Positions 1 through 6,437 of a stretch of DNA of 29,889 nucleotides are shown here, piece by piece. The position numbers and the translations under genes were made by a program. The notes under the pieces are model-generated. The model was not told the origin of the DNA, ran no database searches, and was given only the letters and a program-made list of their open reading frames with translations. The number at the start of each line of letters is the position of its first letter. Positions within the stretch are counted from its first letter, which is position 1. This stretch comes from a virus: positions 1-29,889 of IMG/VR virus record IMGVR_UViG_3300045135_001134. The stretch is one strand, 5' to 3'.

Positions 1-17
1 TGATAACGGAGATAAAA

Positions 18-965
18 ATGGACTTAAAATACATTAATGCAATTGCAGAGGCAATGCGGAAGGTCGACGAGAAGATGAAACTCGATCCTGTTGATCAGAA
101 AGCATTAAAAGGCAAACATGCAGATCGTAAAGACAAAGACATCGACAACGATGGTGATGTTGATAAGTCTGACGAGTATCTGCACAAACGCCGTCAAGCA
201 GTTAGTAAGGCGATGAAGAACGAGTCAGAAGACGAGATGAAACCTTGTCCGAAGTGTGACGGTTCTATGCAGAATCATGATCCTGAATGTCCTATGGCAG
301 ACAAAGGTGATGACGATGATATGGAAAAAGACGAATCATGTGGTAAGAAAATGAAGAAAGAGTCTGTTGAAGTTGATGAAGGTGCTTTCAAGGGTGTTGG
401 TAAATTTATTGCTAAAAGAAAGTTCGCTAATAAATCAAAACAAGCATATAAAGATGCCGAAAAGTCAATATCTAAAGCACACAAGTATAATTTTGACGAC
501 GTTAAGAATCGTGAACCACATGAAAAAGATTTTACGGACAAGATGAAAAAATCAGATAGATACGATAGAGCGGCAAAACGACTCAATCGTGAGTCTGTCG
601 CGCACGAACAATGGGGTTACGGTGAAGTCATTGAAACTACTGAAAATGGTTTCAACGTATACTTCGAACACGGTGTTGAGTTTGACGTTTCTGAATCAGA
701 ACTGATGTTCCTTGAAAAGAATTATGCAATGCGTACCAAAGGTGCGACCAAACCTGAGACCATGTTGGATAAATATAAAGGCAAGGCCGCCACAGATATG
801 GCGAAAGACTCTGATATGGAAAAACCTGAAATGGTTGCAGATGATGAGAAAGGTCACACAGATGCAACAAAGGCAGGTCGTGCAACTAAACAGTCACCTG
901 CTCGTGGCCCCGCAGACAAGTTAAATGTAGGGGACAAGAAACCTGTTAAACAAGGAGGCAAATAA
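18..965 (+). CDS. Acidic/lysine-rich phage protein with EF-hand-like loop
   Basis: Unassigned 315-residue, highly charged, low-complexity protein. Residues 41-52 form a textbook EF-hand/dockerin-type calcium loop (D41, D43, D45, G46, V48, D49, D52). A Cys-rich patch follows: C77-x2-C80 with H87 and C91, which could bind a metal. The C-terminal 80 residues are Lys/Asp/Ala-rich and probably disordered. Similar DxDxDGDVD segments occur in head-region proteins of marine T4-like phages (from memory), so a virion or assembly role is likely but unproven. The ATG is preceded by a GGAG ribosome site and the stop overlaps the next start (TAATG). Confidence 0.75.
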   Translation: MDLKYINAIAEAMRKVDEKMKLDPVDQKALKGKHADRKDKDIDNDGDVDKSDEYLHKRRQAVSKAMKNESEDEMKPCPKCDGSMQNHDPECPMADKGDDDDMEKDESCGKKMKKESVEVDEGAFKGVGKFIAKRKFANKSKQAYKDAEKSISKAHKYNFDDVKNREPHEKDFTDKMKKSDRYDRAAKRLNRESVAHEQWGYGEVIETTENGFNVYFEHGVEFDVSESELMFLEKNYAMRTKGATKPETMLDKYKGKAATDMAKDSDMEKPEMVADDEKGHTDATKAGRATKQSPARGPADKLNVGDKKPVKQGGK

Positions 966-1240
966 TGGCCATCAAGACCCCACACTGGGCAGCAAAGGCC
1001 GGTGCATACCCACACCATCTCGGTTGGGTTGTTGATCGACCAAAGGGTCGTGTTGAAGTTGTTCGTAAAGGATCATTTACCGCAGAAGAAATTGCGGAGT
1101 GGCACGGCGAACAGGGTTCAACCGAACACACAATTCAAACTTTACATGAAGCTCCTCATGTCGAAGTAGAAGTTGAGAAACCCGTTTATGAATACTTTTC
1201 TACTTTTGCACAGGGAGCGTCTTCGTCTGAGGAGGAATAA
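965..1240 (+). CDS. Hypothetical 91-aa phage protein
   Basis: Family not recognised. The N-terminal half is Trp/His/Gly-containing (WAAKAGAYPHHLGWVVDRPKG), suggesting a small beta-rich fold. The segment FTAEEIAEWHGE looks like a short helix, and the tail is acidic and ends in SSSEEE. There is no signal peptide or membrane segment. It overlaps the stop of the upstream gene by one base and is followed directly by the start of a membrane-protein gene, so it is probably co-expressed with both. AAGGAGGC just upstream is a strong ribosome site. Confidence 0.7.
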   Translation: MAIKTPHWAAKAGAYPHHLGWVVDRPKGRVEVVRKGSFTAEEIAEWHGEQGSTEHTIQTLHEAPHVEVEVEKPVYEYFSTFAQGASSSEEE

Positions 1241-1614
1241 TGTCAGACGAAGTCGGCACAGCAAAAGTTGACTTGGAGAAATACACCGAACTTGTCCTCA
1301 AGGTTGAAGAGGCGGAGGACAAGATTCGGGAAATGGAAGAACTGACCAAAGATTTAAAAATGACAACGGCGTTAGCAAAACCGCCAGCAAGATTTACCTT
1401 TGGTGCACTCTTCCGAGATGAAAACGATATCAATGAAAAATCCATCATCGGATTTGCAAGTTTCGCCATCATGGTTGCTTTTGGTATATGCGACCTCATC
1501 ACAGCACTGAATGGTACAGATCTACAGATATCTGATACCATATATTCATCATTCGTAATTGTTACATTAGGGGCCTTCGGTATCAGCGAAGCTGGCAAGG
1601 CTTTCGGAAAATAG
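1240..1614 (+). CDS. Small two-helix membrane protein with N-terminal coiled coil
   Basis: A 124-residue protein. Residues about 10-42 are heptad-like and charged (coiled coil), and two hydrophobic segments lie near 69-90 and 98-115. No enzyme motif is present. The architecture fits a phage inner-membrane effector (holin or antiholin-like) or a virion membrane-contact protein. It is the first of three consecutive small membrane proteins (with 1631-1900 and 1902-2066), which supports a lysis or membrane role, though this is inferred from topology and context only. The start is preceded by GAGGAGGAAT. Confidence 0.7.
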   Translation: MSDEVGTAKVDLEKYTELVLKVEEAEDKIREMEELTKDLKMTTALAKPPARFTFGALFRDENDINEKSIIGFASFAIMVAFGICDLITALNGTDLQISDTIYSSFVIVTLGAFGISEAGKAFGK

Positions 1615-1630
1615 TTGCGGAGAAAAAAAC

Positions 1631-1900
1631 ATGTCGGACTACGACTTTAATCGTCTCGATAAAACAATAAATCGAGTAGACGAAGCTCTAACTCGCATTA
1701 CAATTCTTGAAGAGAGGTTTCAACAGAACTCTCGTACATTAGAACGTGCTTTTGATAATATAGATAGTCTTAAGGCAGATATGCAAGAGGTGGAAAAGAG
1801 TCAGGCAATCAATCAAACCAAAATAGGGTTTAACGAAAGAATTGTTTGGGTTTTCATTTCTGGTTTGATAGGAATTGCATCATACTTCATGAGGAGTTAA
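1631..1900 (+). CDS. XhlA-like coiled-coil protein with C-terminal membrane anchor
   Basis: An 89-residue protein. Residues 5-65 are a long amphipathic, coiled-coil-like region, followed by a polar joint (NER) and one transmembrane helix at about 71-87, ending in MRS. This layout is that of the haemolysin XhlA-type phage holin accessory family and of other tail-anchored phage proteins; the match is by architecture, not by a diagnostic motif. Its position next to other small membrane proteins supports a lysis-related function. Confidence 0.65.
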   Translation: MSDYDFNRLDKTINRVDEALTRITILEERFQQNSRTLERAFDNIDSLKADMQEVEKSQAINQTKIGFNERIVWVFISGLIGIASYFMRS

Positions 1901-1901
1901 T

Positions 1902-2066
1902 ATGAAATGGTTGGACAAAATAATAACTGAAAAAGGTTCCACACCCACCGCTAAAGAGATATATAAAGCACGGTGGGTGTGGTATCACACAATTCTCGCA
2001 TTCGAGATTGCGTTTACGAACATTCTTTTAATTGCAATATTGGCGGTGCTGGCGTATAAACTATAA
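1902..2066 (+). CDS. 54-aa single-pass membrane protein
   Basis: Short ORF starting MKWLDKIITEKG and ending LAVLAYKL. The N-terminal half is basic and polar, and residues about 28-51 are strongly hydrophobic, giving one transmembrane helix. The gene is supported by tight packing: it begins 2 bases after the previous stop, follows GAGGAG, and its TAA overlaps the next ATG (TAATG). Its coding sequence contains a perfect 12-bp inverted repeat (1939-1950/1971-1982). The function is unknown; a small holin, antiholin or spanin-like role is possible. Confidence 0.65.
   Translation: MKWLDKIITEKGSTPTAKEIYKARWVWYHTILAFEIAFTNILLIAILAVLAYKL
1939..1982 (+). repeat. Perfect 12-bp inverted repeat inside a coding sequence
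   Basis: CCACACCCACCG (1939-1950) and its exact reverse complement CGGTGGGTGTGG (1971-1982) are separated by 20 AT-rich bases. The transcript would form a GC-rich 12-bp stem. No T-run follows, so it is not a standard terminator. It lies within the 54-aa membrane-protein gene. Confidence 0.85.
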
Positions 2067-2437
2067 TGAAATTATTTGATGAATTGACTGATGACAACTT
2101 CGAGTTGTTTGCAATACGAAATTATTATTCTCCGAATTGCATAGATCCCGAAGAGTTTTATGAAGATCTTAAACGTTTTAAATATGTTAAACGTCTGATC
2201 ACTCGTTACAAAGAAAATGGTAACCCTCCTGTGAATCTACTACTGAATCATTTGGTTATCATTTTCAATGTATTTGGAATACAGAGTGGTTTAAAAATGT
2301 TGGAGTTTAAGGTGCCTGATATTGAAGATTGGGAAATCATCAAACCTTTTCTGATCTACTTAAAAACGATAGAAAACACTAAATACGTTAGTATCCCTAT
2401 GGATCAACGTATAGTTGAAGAGTTGAGGAAAATATGA
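2066..2437 (+). CDS. Conserved T4-like marine phage hypothetical protein
   Basis: A 123-residue, mostly helical, soluble protein. It resembles a small protein found repeatedly in marine T4-like phages (remembered features: FYEDLKRFKYVKRL, LLNHLVIIFNVFG). No catalytic motif or membrane segment is seen. The start overlaps the upstream TAA by one base, and the stop overlaps the next ATG by four bases (ATGA), so it is translationally coupled to the following gene. The function is unknown. Confidence 0.75.
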   Translation: MKLFDELTDDNFELFAIRNYYSPNCIDPEEFYEDLKRFKYVKRLITRYKENGNPPVNLLLNHLVIIFNVFGIQSGLKMLEFKVPDIEDWEIIKPFLIYLKTIENTKYVSIPMDQRIVEELRKI

Positions 2438-3021
2438 GTTTAGCGTCTAGAGCCGGCGACCTTTATTACACATTTAGATTTGTCAAGATGTTGACAACTC
2501 CATTTAATGAGACTGACGCATTTAAGTTAGGAATCATTGACGAAGATGGACAAAGAATCAAGAGTAAGAAGATTAGTACGTCCGAAGAAAAAACCGCATA
2601 CACAGTGTTTCATCGCCTAGTGTTCAATATCAAAAAGTTATTAGAGAAACTTCCTGGCGGTGCAAGTCGTCTGTCGTCCTATGCGGCGGCCTTGTTTCTG
2701 TTACGTGAAAAGACAGAGATGTCAGAGAAATCCTTGAAAAAGATTTTAGATACCTGTGGTATCGAAACAATTGATTTTATGTCAGAAGACACTGGATGGT
2801 ATGTCTTGGGTGATAAAGAACTTGCACAGGGTGTATATAAACTACGAGAAGACAAGTTAGAAATCACACAATGTAATGGTGTGGCGTTTAAGGGTGATAC
2901 TGTTCGTGTTAAAGAAGGGTGTTATCCTGTTGGTGATATTTTCGGACTAGATGTCTACATGGTCGAACATATAAATAGTAGGCAACCCTTATATGTGACG
3001 GTCGGAGAACTGTACCGATGA
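2434..3021 (+). CDS. Conserved T4-like phage protein, probable virion-associated
   Basis: A 195-residue protein opening with SLASRAGDLYYTFRFVKMLT and containing LPGGASRLSSYAAALFLLRE. I recognise this pattern from marine T4-like phage genomes, where it sits among head and tail genes and is usually left hypothetical or called structural. The N-terminal two-thirds look helical; the C-terminal third (about 120-195) looks beta-rich. It begins inside the stop of 2066-2437 and its TGA overlaps the next ATG. An exact TATAAATA late-promoter word lies inside its 3' end. Confidence 0.75.
   Translation: MSLASRAGDLYYTFRFVKMLTTPFNETDAFKLGIIDEDGQRIKSKKISTSEEKTAYTVFHRLVFNIKKLLEKLPGGASRLSSYAAALFLLREKTEMSEKSLKKILDTCGIETIDFMSEDTGWYVLGDKELAQGVYKLREDKLEITQCNGVAFKGDTVRVKEGCYPVGDIFGLDVYMVEHINSRQPLYVTVGELYR
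2970..2977 (+). promoter_or_regulatory. Candidate T4-type late promoter (TATAAATA)
   Basis: Exact TATAAATA, the T4/cyanophage late-promoter -10 element, followed by G. It lies within the 3' end of the 2434-3021 gene, about 40 bases before the small gene at 3018 and 220 before the holin-like gene at 3191. Late transcription of a holin would make sense. A single 8-mer can occur by chance, hence moderate confidence. Confidence 0.45.
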
Positions 3022-3182
3022 AATCATTCAAAGAAATGTATGAAGATGCGATGACCACGGCTGACGCTGGTATTCCAGATCAGACTCGTGACGCCATGTT
3101 CAAAAAGAAGAAACGTAAGTCAAATATCTTGACACGAAATTTCATAGAGATTGCAGGAAAGCGCAAACGATTAACAAAGTGA
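3018..3182 (+). CDS. 54-aa basic peptide with capsid-targeting-like N-terminus
   Basis: Short ORF starting MKSFKEMYEDAMTTADAG and ending in a very basic tail (FKKKKRKS, GKRKRLTK). The first ten residues resemble the T4 capsid-targeting sequence of internal head proteins (MKTYQEFIAE type), which routes proteins into the prohead before cleavage after an acidic residue. The Lys/Arg-rich remainder could bind packaged DNA. It overlaps the upstream stop by four bases (ATGA) and is followed by GAGGTGAG and the holin-like gene. The head-packaging idea is inference. Confidence 0.65.
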   Translation: MKSFKEMYEDAMTTADAGIPDQTRDAMFKKKKRKSNILTRNFIEIAGKRKRLTK

Positions 3183-3190
3183 GGTGAGAC

Positions 3191-3655
3191 ATGAGTGCAT
3201 TACTCGGTTCGTTATTAGGTTTTGGTGGCAGTATAGTCCCTGCCATCACTGATTATTTTGGAAAGAAACAAGATCAGAAGTTCGAACTCCAGAAAATGGA
3301 AAAGCAAGCGGAGTTGATCAAAAATGGTTATACTCATGAAATGCAGATGTTCGATCAACAAGCAAATGACAAAGAACATCAACGTCTGATCGATCACGAT
3401 ATCTCGATCAATAAAGGAACAGGGTTCATGTCGGCTCTTCAGAAGTCGGTACGTCCTGTCATCACCTATAGTTACTTTGCATTGTTCGCAATGGTAGAGA
3501 TCACTCTACTCAAACATGCGATATCCGCTGATGTTCCGTTCAACGAGGCCGTGACACTGGTATGGGATGAAGACACGCAAGCAATCTTTGCGGCGATCAT
3601 TTCGTTCTGGTTTGGTAATCGTGCAATAGAAAAAGCAAGATTGCGTATCAAATAG
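3191..3655 (+). CDS. Probable holin, GTA_holin_3TM-like
   Basis: A 154-residue membrane protein. It has a hydrophobic, Gly-rich N-terminus (1-20), a charged coiled-coil stretch (about 24-75), then helices near 90-108 and 129-143. The core pattern SVRPVITY ... VWDEDTQAIFAAIISFWFGNRAI closely resembles the three-helix holin family described for gene-transfer-agent release (RPxxTY before TM2; FWFGxR after TM3). The expected role is inner-membrane permeabilisation to release endolysin; the likely endolysin partner is the lysozyme at 10922. Starts at ATG after GAGGTGAG. Confidence 0.65.
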   Translation: MSALLGSLLGFGGSIVPAITDYFGKKQDQKFELQKMEKQAELIKNGYTHEMQMFDQQANDKEHQRLIDHDISINKGTGFMSALQKSVRPVITYSYFALFAMVEITLLKHAISADVPFNEAVTLVWDEDTQAIFAAIISFWFGNRAIEKARLRIK

Positions 3656-3658
3656 TGA

Positions 3659-3687
3659 TTGACAAATCACTATATATTGTGTATTAT
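3659..3687 (+). promoter_or_regulatory. Sigma-70 promoter of the nrd module
   Basis: TTGACA (3659-3664), 17-base spacer, TATTAT (3682-3687): perfect -35, optimal spacing and a 5/6 -10. It sits just after the holin-like stop and about 75 bases before the nrdA ATG, with transcription expected to start near 3694. The -35 lies within a small dyad (GTGATT-GACA-AATCAC, 3655-3670), and the spacer is occupied by an NrdR-box-like palindrome. Confidence 0.85.
3667..3682 (+). promoter_or_regulatory. NrdR-box-like operator between -35 and -10
   Basis: TCACTATATATTGTGT matches the published bacterial NrdR box (ACACWATATATWGTGT) at 15 of 16 positions. NrdR is the ATP/dATP-sensing repressor of bacterial ribonucleotide reductase operons, and its box typically overlaps the promoter, exactly as here. 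NrdR sites usually come in pairs about 31-32 bp apart; a poor match (about 9/16) starts at 3699, 32 bp downstream. Confidence 0.75.
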
Positions 3688-3707
3688 ACTTACTCCTAAT
3701 ACTATTA

Positions 3708-3725
3708 ACGGTTCTTCGGAACCGT
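3708..3725 (+). other. UUCG-capped hairpin in the nrdA leader
   Basis: ACGGTTC (3708-3714), loop TTCG (3715-3718), GAACCGT (3719-3725): a perfect 7-bp stem closed by the extra-stable C(UUCG)G tetraloop, about 14 bases into the predicted transcript. No T-run follows, so it is more likely a 5' mRNA-stabilising or translation-modulating element than a terminator. It also argues against the GTG at 3724 as the nrdA start. Confidence 0.8.
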
Positions 3726-3762
3726 GGATTTCTTTACGTTTTACAAAAGGTTTGTGACCAAA

Positions 3763-5748
3763 ATGAAAGTGAAAATCGACAAGAAAAGAGACGACCTGCT
3801 TGAAGACTATGCAGTAGGTATGTTGAAAGACTTCTACATGAATGAATATGAATCCTCACCCCAAGAAGCGTACTCACGCGCATCGACTGCATGGGCAAAA
3901 TACAAAGACGAACTCGATCCAAAGCACGCACAGAGGTTGTATGATTATGTTTCGAAAAAATGGTTCATGTTTGCATCACCTGTATTGTCAAATGCACCGA
4001 ATGGTCACGACAATAAAAACAAAGGTATGCCAATTTCGTGTTTCCTTACATATGTTCCTGATACACTTGAGGGACTCATTGACCACAGTTCAGAACTCCG
4101 ATGGTTATCTGTTTATGGTGGGGGCGTTGGTGGTCATTGGAGCGATGTGCGTACAGTATCTGATGTTGCTCCTGGCCCAATCCCCTTTCTCCACACAGTA
4201 GACGCAGACATGATCGCCTATCGTCAGGGTAAGACTCGTAAGGGTTCTTATGCGGCGTATATGGACGTATCGCATCCTGACATCATTGAGTTTCTGAATC
4301 TACGTATTCCTACGGGTGATGTACAACGTAAAGCATTGAACCTACACAATGCGATCAATCTCACAGATGAATTCATGAATGCAGTTATAAATAATACTAC
4401 ATTCGATTTGCGGGATCCTAAAGATGGCGCAGTCAAAGAAACTGTCAACGCTCGTAAACTATGGGAGCGAATTATTGAGATCCGTTTCCGTACTGGAGAA
4501 CCGTATCTCAACTTCATTGATACCGCTAACCGAGATCTCCCGCAATCTCTACGTGATCTTGGACTTCGTATTAACGGTTCCAATCTCTGCAATGAGATTC
4601 ACCTTCCAACTTCTGCTGACCGCACTGCTGTTTGCTGTCTATCCTCACTCAACCTAGAATACTATGATGAGTGGAAAGATACTTCGATTGTTCGTGATCT
4701 TGTGCGTATGCTTGACAACGTCTTGCAGTACTTTATCGACAACGCACCAGATACAATATCGAGAGCGAAGTATAGTGCTGAACGAGAGAGATCTATCGGA
4801 CTTGGCGCTATGGGGTTCCACTCCCTACTTCAAAAACACGGTGTTGCGTGGGAAAGTGAAACTGCGAAAGAAATCAATAAGGTGGTCTTTTCACATATCA
4901 AAGAAGAAGCCGTCGCAGAAACTCAACTTCTCGCTCAAGAAAGAGGAGAATATCCCGATGGTGTTGGAACAGGTCGACGTAATGCCCACCTGCTTGCTAT
5001 TGCACCCAACGCATCCTCTGGTGTCATACTGTCCACCAGCCCCTCAATAGAACCATCAAAGGCAAACGCATACACGCACCGTACACGTGCGGGTTCGTTC
5101 TTAGTCAAGAACAAGTATCTTGAACAGTTACTTGATGAGAAGGGGCAGAACAACGAGTCTATCTGGACATCGATCATCACCAACAAAGGTTCGGTACAAC
5201 ACCTGCCGTTTCTGACTGAAGGTGAGAAGGCGATATATAAGACTGCACAAGAGTTAGATCAGAACTGGGTTGTACAACACGCCGCAGATCGTCAACCCTA
5301 CATTTGTCAGGGTCAGTCGGTCAACCTGTTCTTCCCATCGGGTGCACAGAAATCGTATGTAAACAAGGTGCACCTGAAGGCGTTTAAGGAAGGTCTGAAA
5401 GGTTTGTACTATCTGCGTACCGAAGCGAAGAGCCGTGCTGAGAACGTCTCAGAGAAGGTAGAGCGCGTTGCATTACAGGATGATACACGTTCTATCGTAT
5501 ACAGTAAAAAGAACTGTCCATTCTGCGCACTGGCAATGGAAGAATTGAAACTGCGTGGAATACCGTTTGACAAGATCGATCTTGAAGAGATTGGCAAGAC
5601 CGCATCCGAAGTTACAGGTCGTAAAGTCGGAACGGTTCCACAAATTTATATTGAAGGACAGTATGTCGGTGGTTACGAAGAATTGATGGCGTTTCTAAAT
5701 AACGCACCAGTTCAAGAATCTGACGAATGTCGAGCATGTGAAGGTTAA
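3763..5748 (+). CDS. nrdA: Class I ribonucleotide reductase large subunit fused to glutaredoxin
   Basis: Reduces ribonucleotides to deoxyribonucleotides with NrdB, in the cytoplasm. Family hallmarks: ISCFLTY (first redox Cys), SNLCNEIHLPT (radical triad N/C/E), AVCCLSSLNL (second redox Cys) and GLYYLRT (radical-relay Tyr pair). There is no N-terminal ATP-cone. After the barrel, residues about 575-645 form a glutaredoxin domain (C585-P-F-C588, TVPQIYI, GGYEEL), followed by a terminal C656-R-A-C659-E-G that looks like the usual NrdA redox tail. I chose ATG 3763 (661 aa); the reading frame extends to GTG 3724, but that lies in a hairpin. AAAAGG precedes the ATG. Driven by the 3659 promoter. Confidence 0.95.
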   Translation: MKVKIDKKRDDLLEDYAVGMLKDFYMNEYESSPQEAYSRASTAWAKYKDELDPKHAQRLYDYVSKKWFMFASPVLSNAPNGHDNKNKGMPISCFLTYVPDTLEGLIDHSSELRWLSVYGGGVGGHWSDVRTVSDVAPGPIPFLHTVDADMIAYRQGKTRKGSYAAYMDVSHPDIIEFLNLRIPTGDVQRKALNLHNAINLTDEFMNAVINNTTFDLRDPKDGAVKETVNARKLWERIIEIRFRTGEPYLNFIDTANRDLPQSLRDLGLRINGSNLCNEIHLPTSADRTAVCCLSSLNLEYYDEWKDTSIVRDLVRMLDNVLQYFIDNAPDTISRAKYSAERERSIGLGAMGFHSLLQKHGVAWESETAKEINKVVFSHIKEEAVAETQLLAQERGEYPDGVGTGRRNAHLLAIAPNASSGVILSTSPSIEPSKANAYTHRTRAGSFLVKNKYLEQLLDEKGQNNESIWTSIITNKGSVQHLPFLTEGEKAIYKTAQELDQNWVVQHAADRQPYICQGQSVNLFFPSGAQKSYVNKVHLKAFKEGLKGLYYLRTEAKSRAENVSEKVERVALQDDTRSIVYSKKNCPFCALAMEELKLRGIPFDKIDLEEIGKTASEVTGRKVGTVPQIYIEGQYVGGYEELMAFLNNAPVQESDECRACEG

Positions 5749-5750
5749 CA

Positions 5751-6437
5751 ATGGGGAAGAAAAGATATAATCAATGGATTCTTCTCACTGAAGAGAAAGG
5801 CAGTTCCTTTGTGAGGTATGTTCAAGGGATTTCTCCGAATGGTTATGATATGGGTATGTTTTATGGATACCAAGATGCCTTTGATGATGCATTAACTGAC
5901 AAACGTGTTGCTATCGATGTTGGTGCAAGTTATGGTTTTGTCACCAAGTTTCTTTCAGAACGGTTTGATCGTGTCATATCGTCAGAAGTGGTTCCATCGG
6001 TTCGACACTGTCTGAAAGAAAACGTAAAAAATCAAAACATGTCTAATGTTGAAATATTAGAATTTGGTTTCAGCAACCAAAACGGTACATTGGACATATA
6101 TTTCAACGAGAGGTATAGTGGACATTCGTCTTTTATTCAGAACGAGGCCGCTGGAAATATTACAACGTCTTGCGTTGTAAGAACCATTGACAGTTGTGAC
6201 TATGATGTTGTAGACTATATCAAGATAGATGTTGAAGGTCACGAATTAGAGGTTTTGCAAGGTGCAATAAACACATTACAGAAATGTAAACCAATGGTGT
6301 CTATTGAAGTATCCCTGAATGATCCGACAAGATTGAAGATGGCATTCGAGGCCTGCATGTTACTAGAAAATTTAGGATATACATATCATTCAACCGCAAC
6401 AAACGATTTTATTTATATTTTCAAAGGGGAAGACTAA
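5751..6437 (+). CDS. FkbM-family SAM-dependent methyltransferase
   Basis: A 228-residue class I methyltransferase. The SAM motif is AIDVGASYGF (54-63), and the FkbM hallmark is KIDVEGHELEVLQGA (158-172). FkbM enzymes O-methylate sugars or polyketides, so the target may be a glycan linked to the downstream island. It is wedged between nrdA and nrdB: it starts 2 bases after the nrdA stop, and its TAA overlaps the nrdB ATG. A hand count over 6001-6240 gives about 36% GC against about 45% in nrdB (6541-6660), suggesting later insertion. Confidence 0.85.
   Translation: MGKKRYNQWILLTEEKGSSFVRYVQGISPNGYDMGMFYGYQDAFDDALTDKRVAIDVGASYGFVTKFLSERFDRVISSEVVPSVRHCLKENVKNQNMSNVEILEFGFSNQNGTLDIYFNERYSGHSSFIQNEAAGNITTSCVVRTIDSCDYDVVDYIKIDVEGHELEVLQGAINTLQKCKPMVSIEVSLNDPTRLKMAFEACMLLENLGYTYHSTATNDFIYIFKGED

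Noticed and set aside
3699-3714. Second NrdR box at the canonical 32-bp spacing
   Set aside because: Only about 9 of 16 positions match and it overlaps the UUCG hairpin; mentioned as a weak possibility, not called as a feature.
3724-3762. GTG start at 3724 extending NrdA by 13 residues
   Set aside because: The GTG lies in the right arm of a stable hairpin with no ribosome site; ATG 3763 has AAAAGG upstream and a family-like N-terminus.
4664-5050. 128-aa and other plus-strand frames inside nrdA
   Set aside because: They are out of frame within a gene whose catalytic motifs are intact.
6410-6417. Minus-strand TATAAATA late-promoter word
   Set aside because: It sits in an AT-rich gene and there is no minus-strand gene for it to serve.
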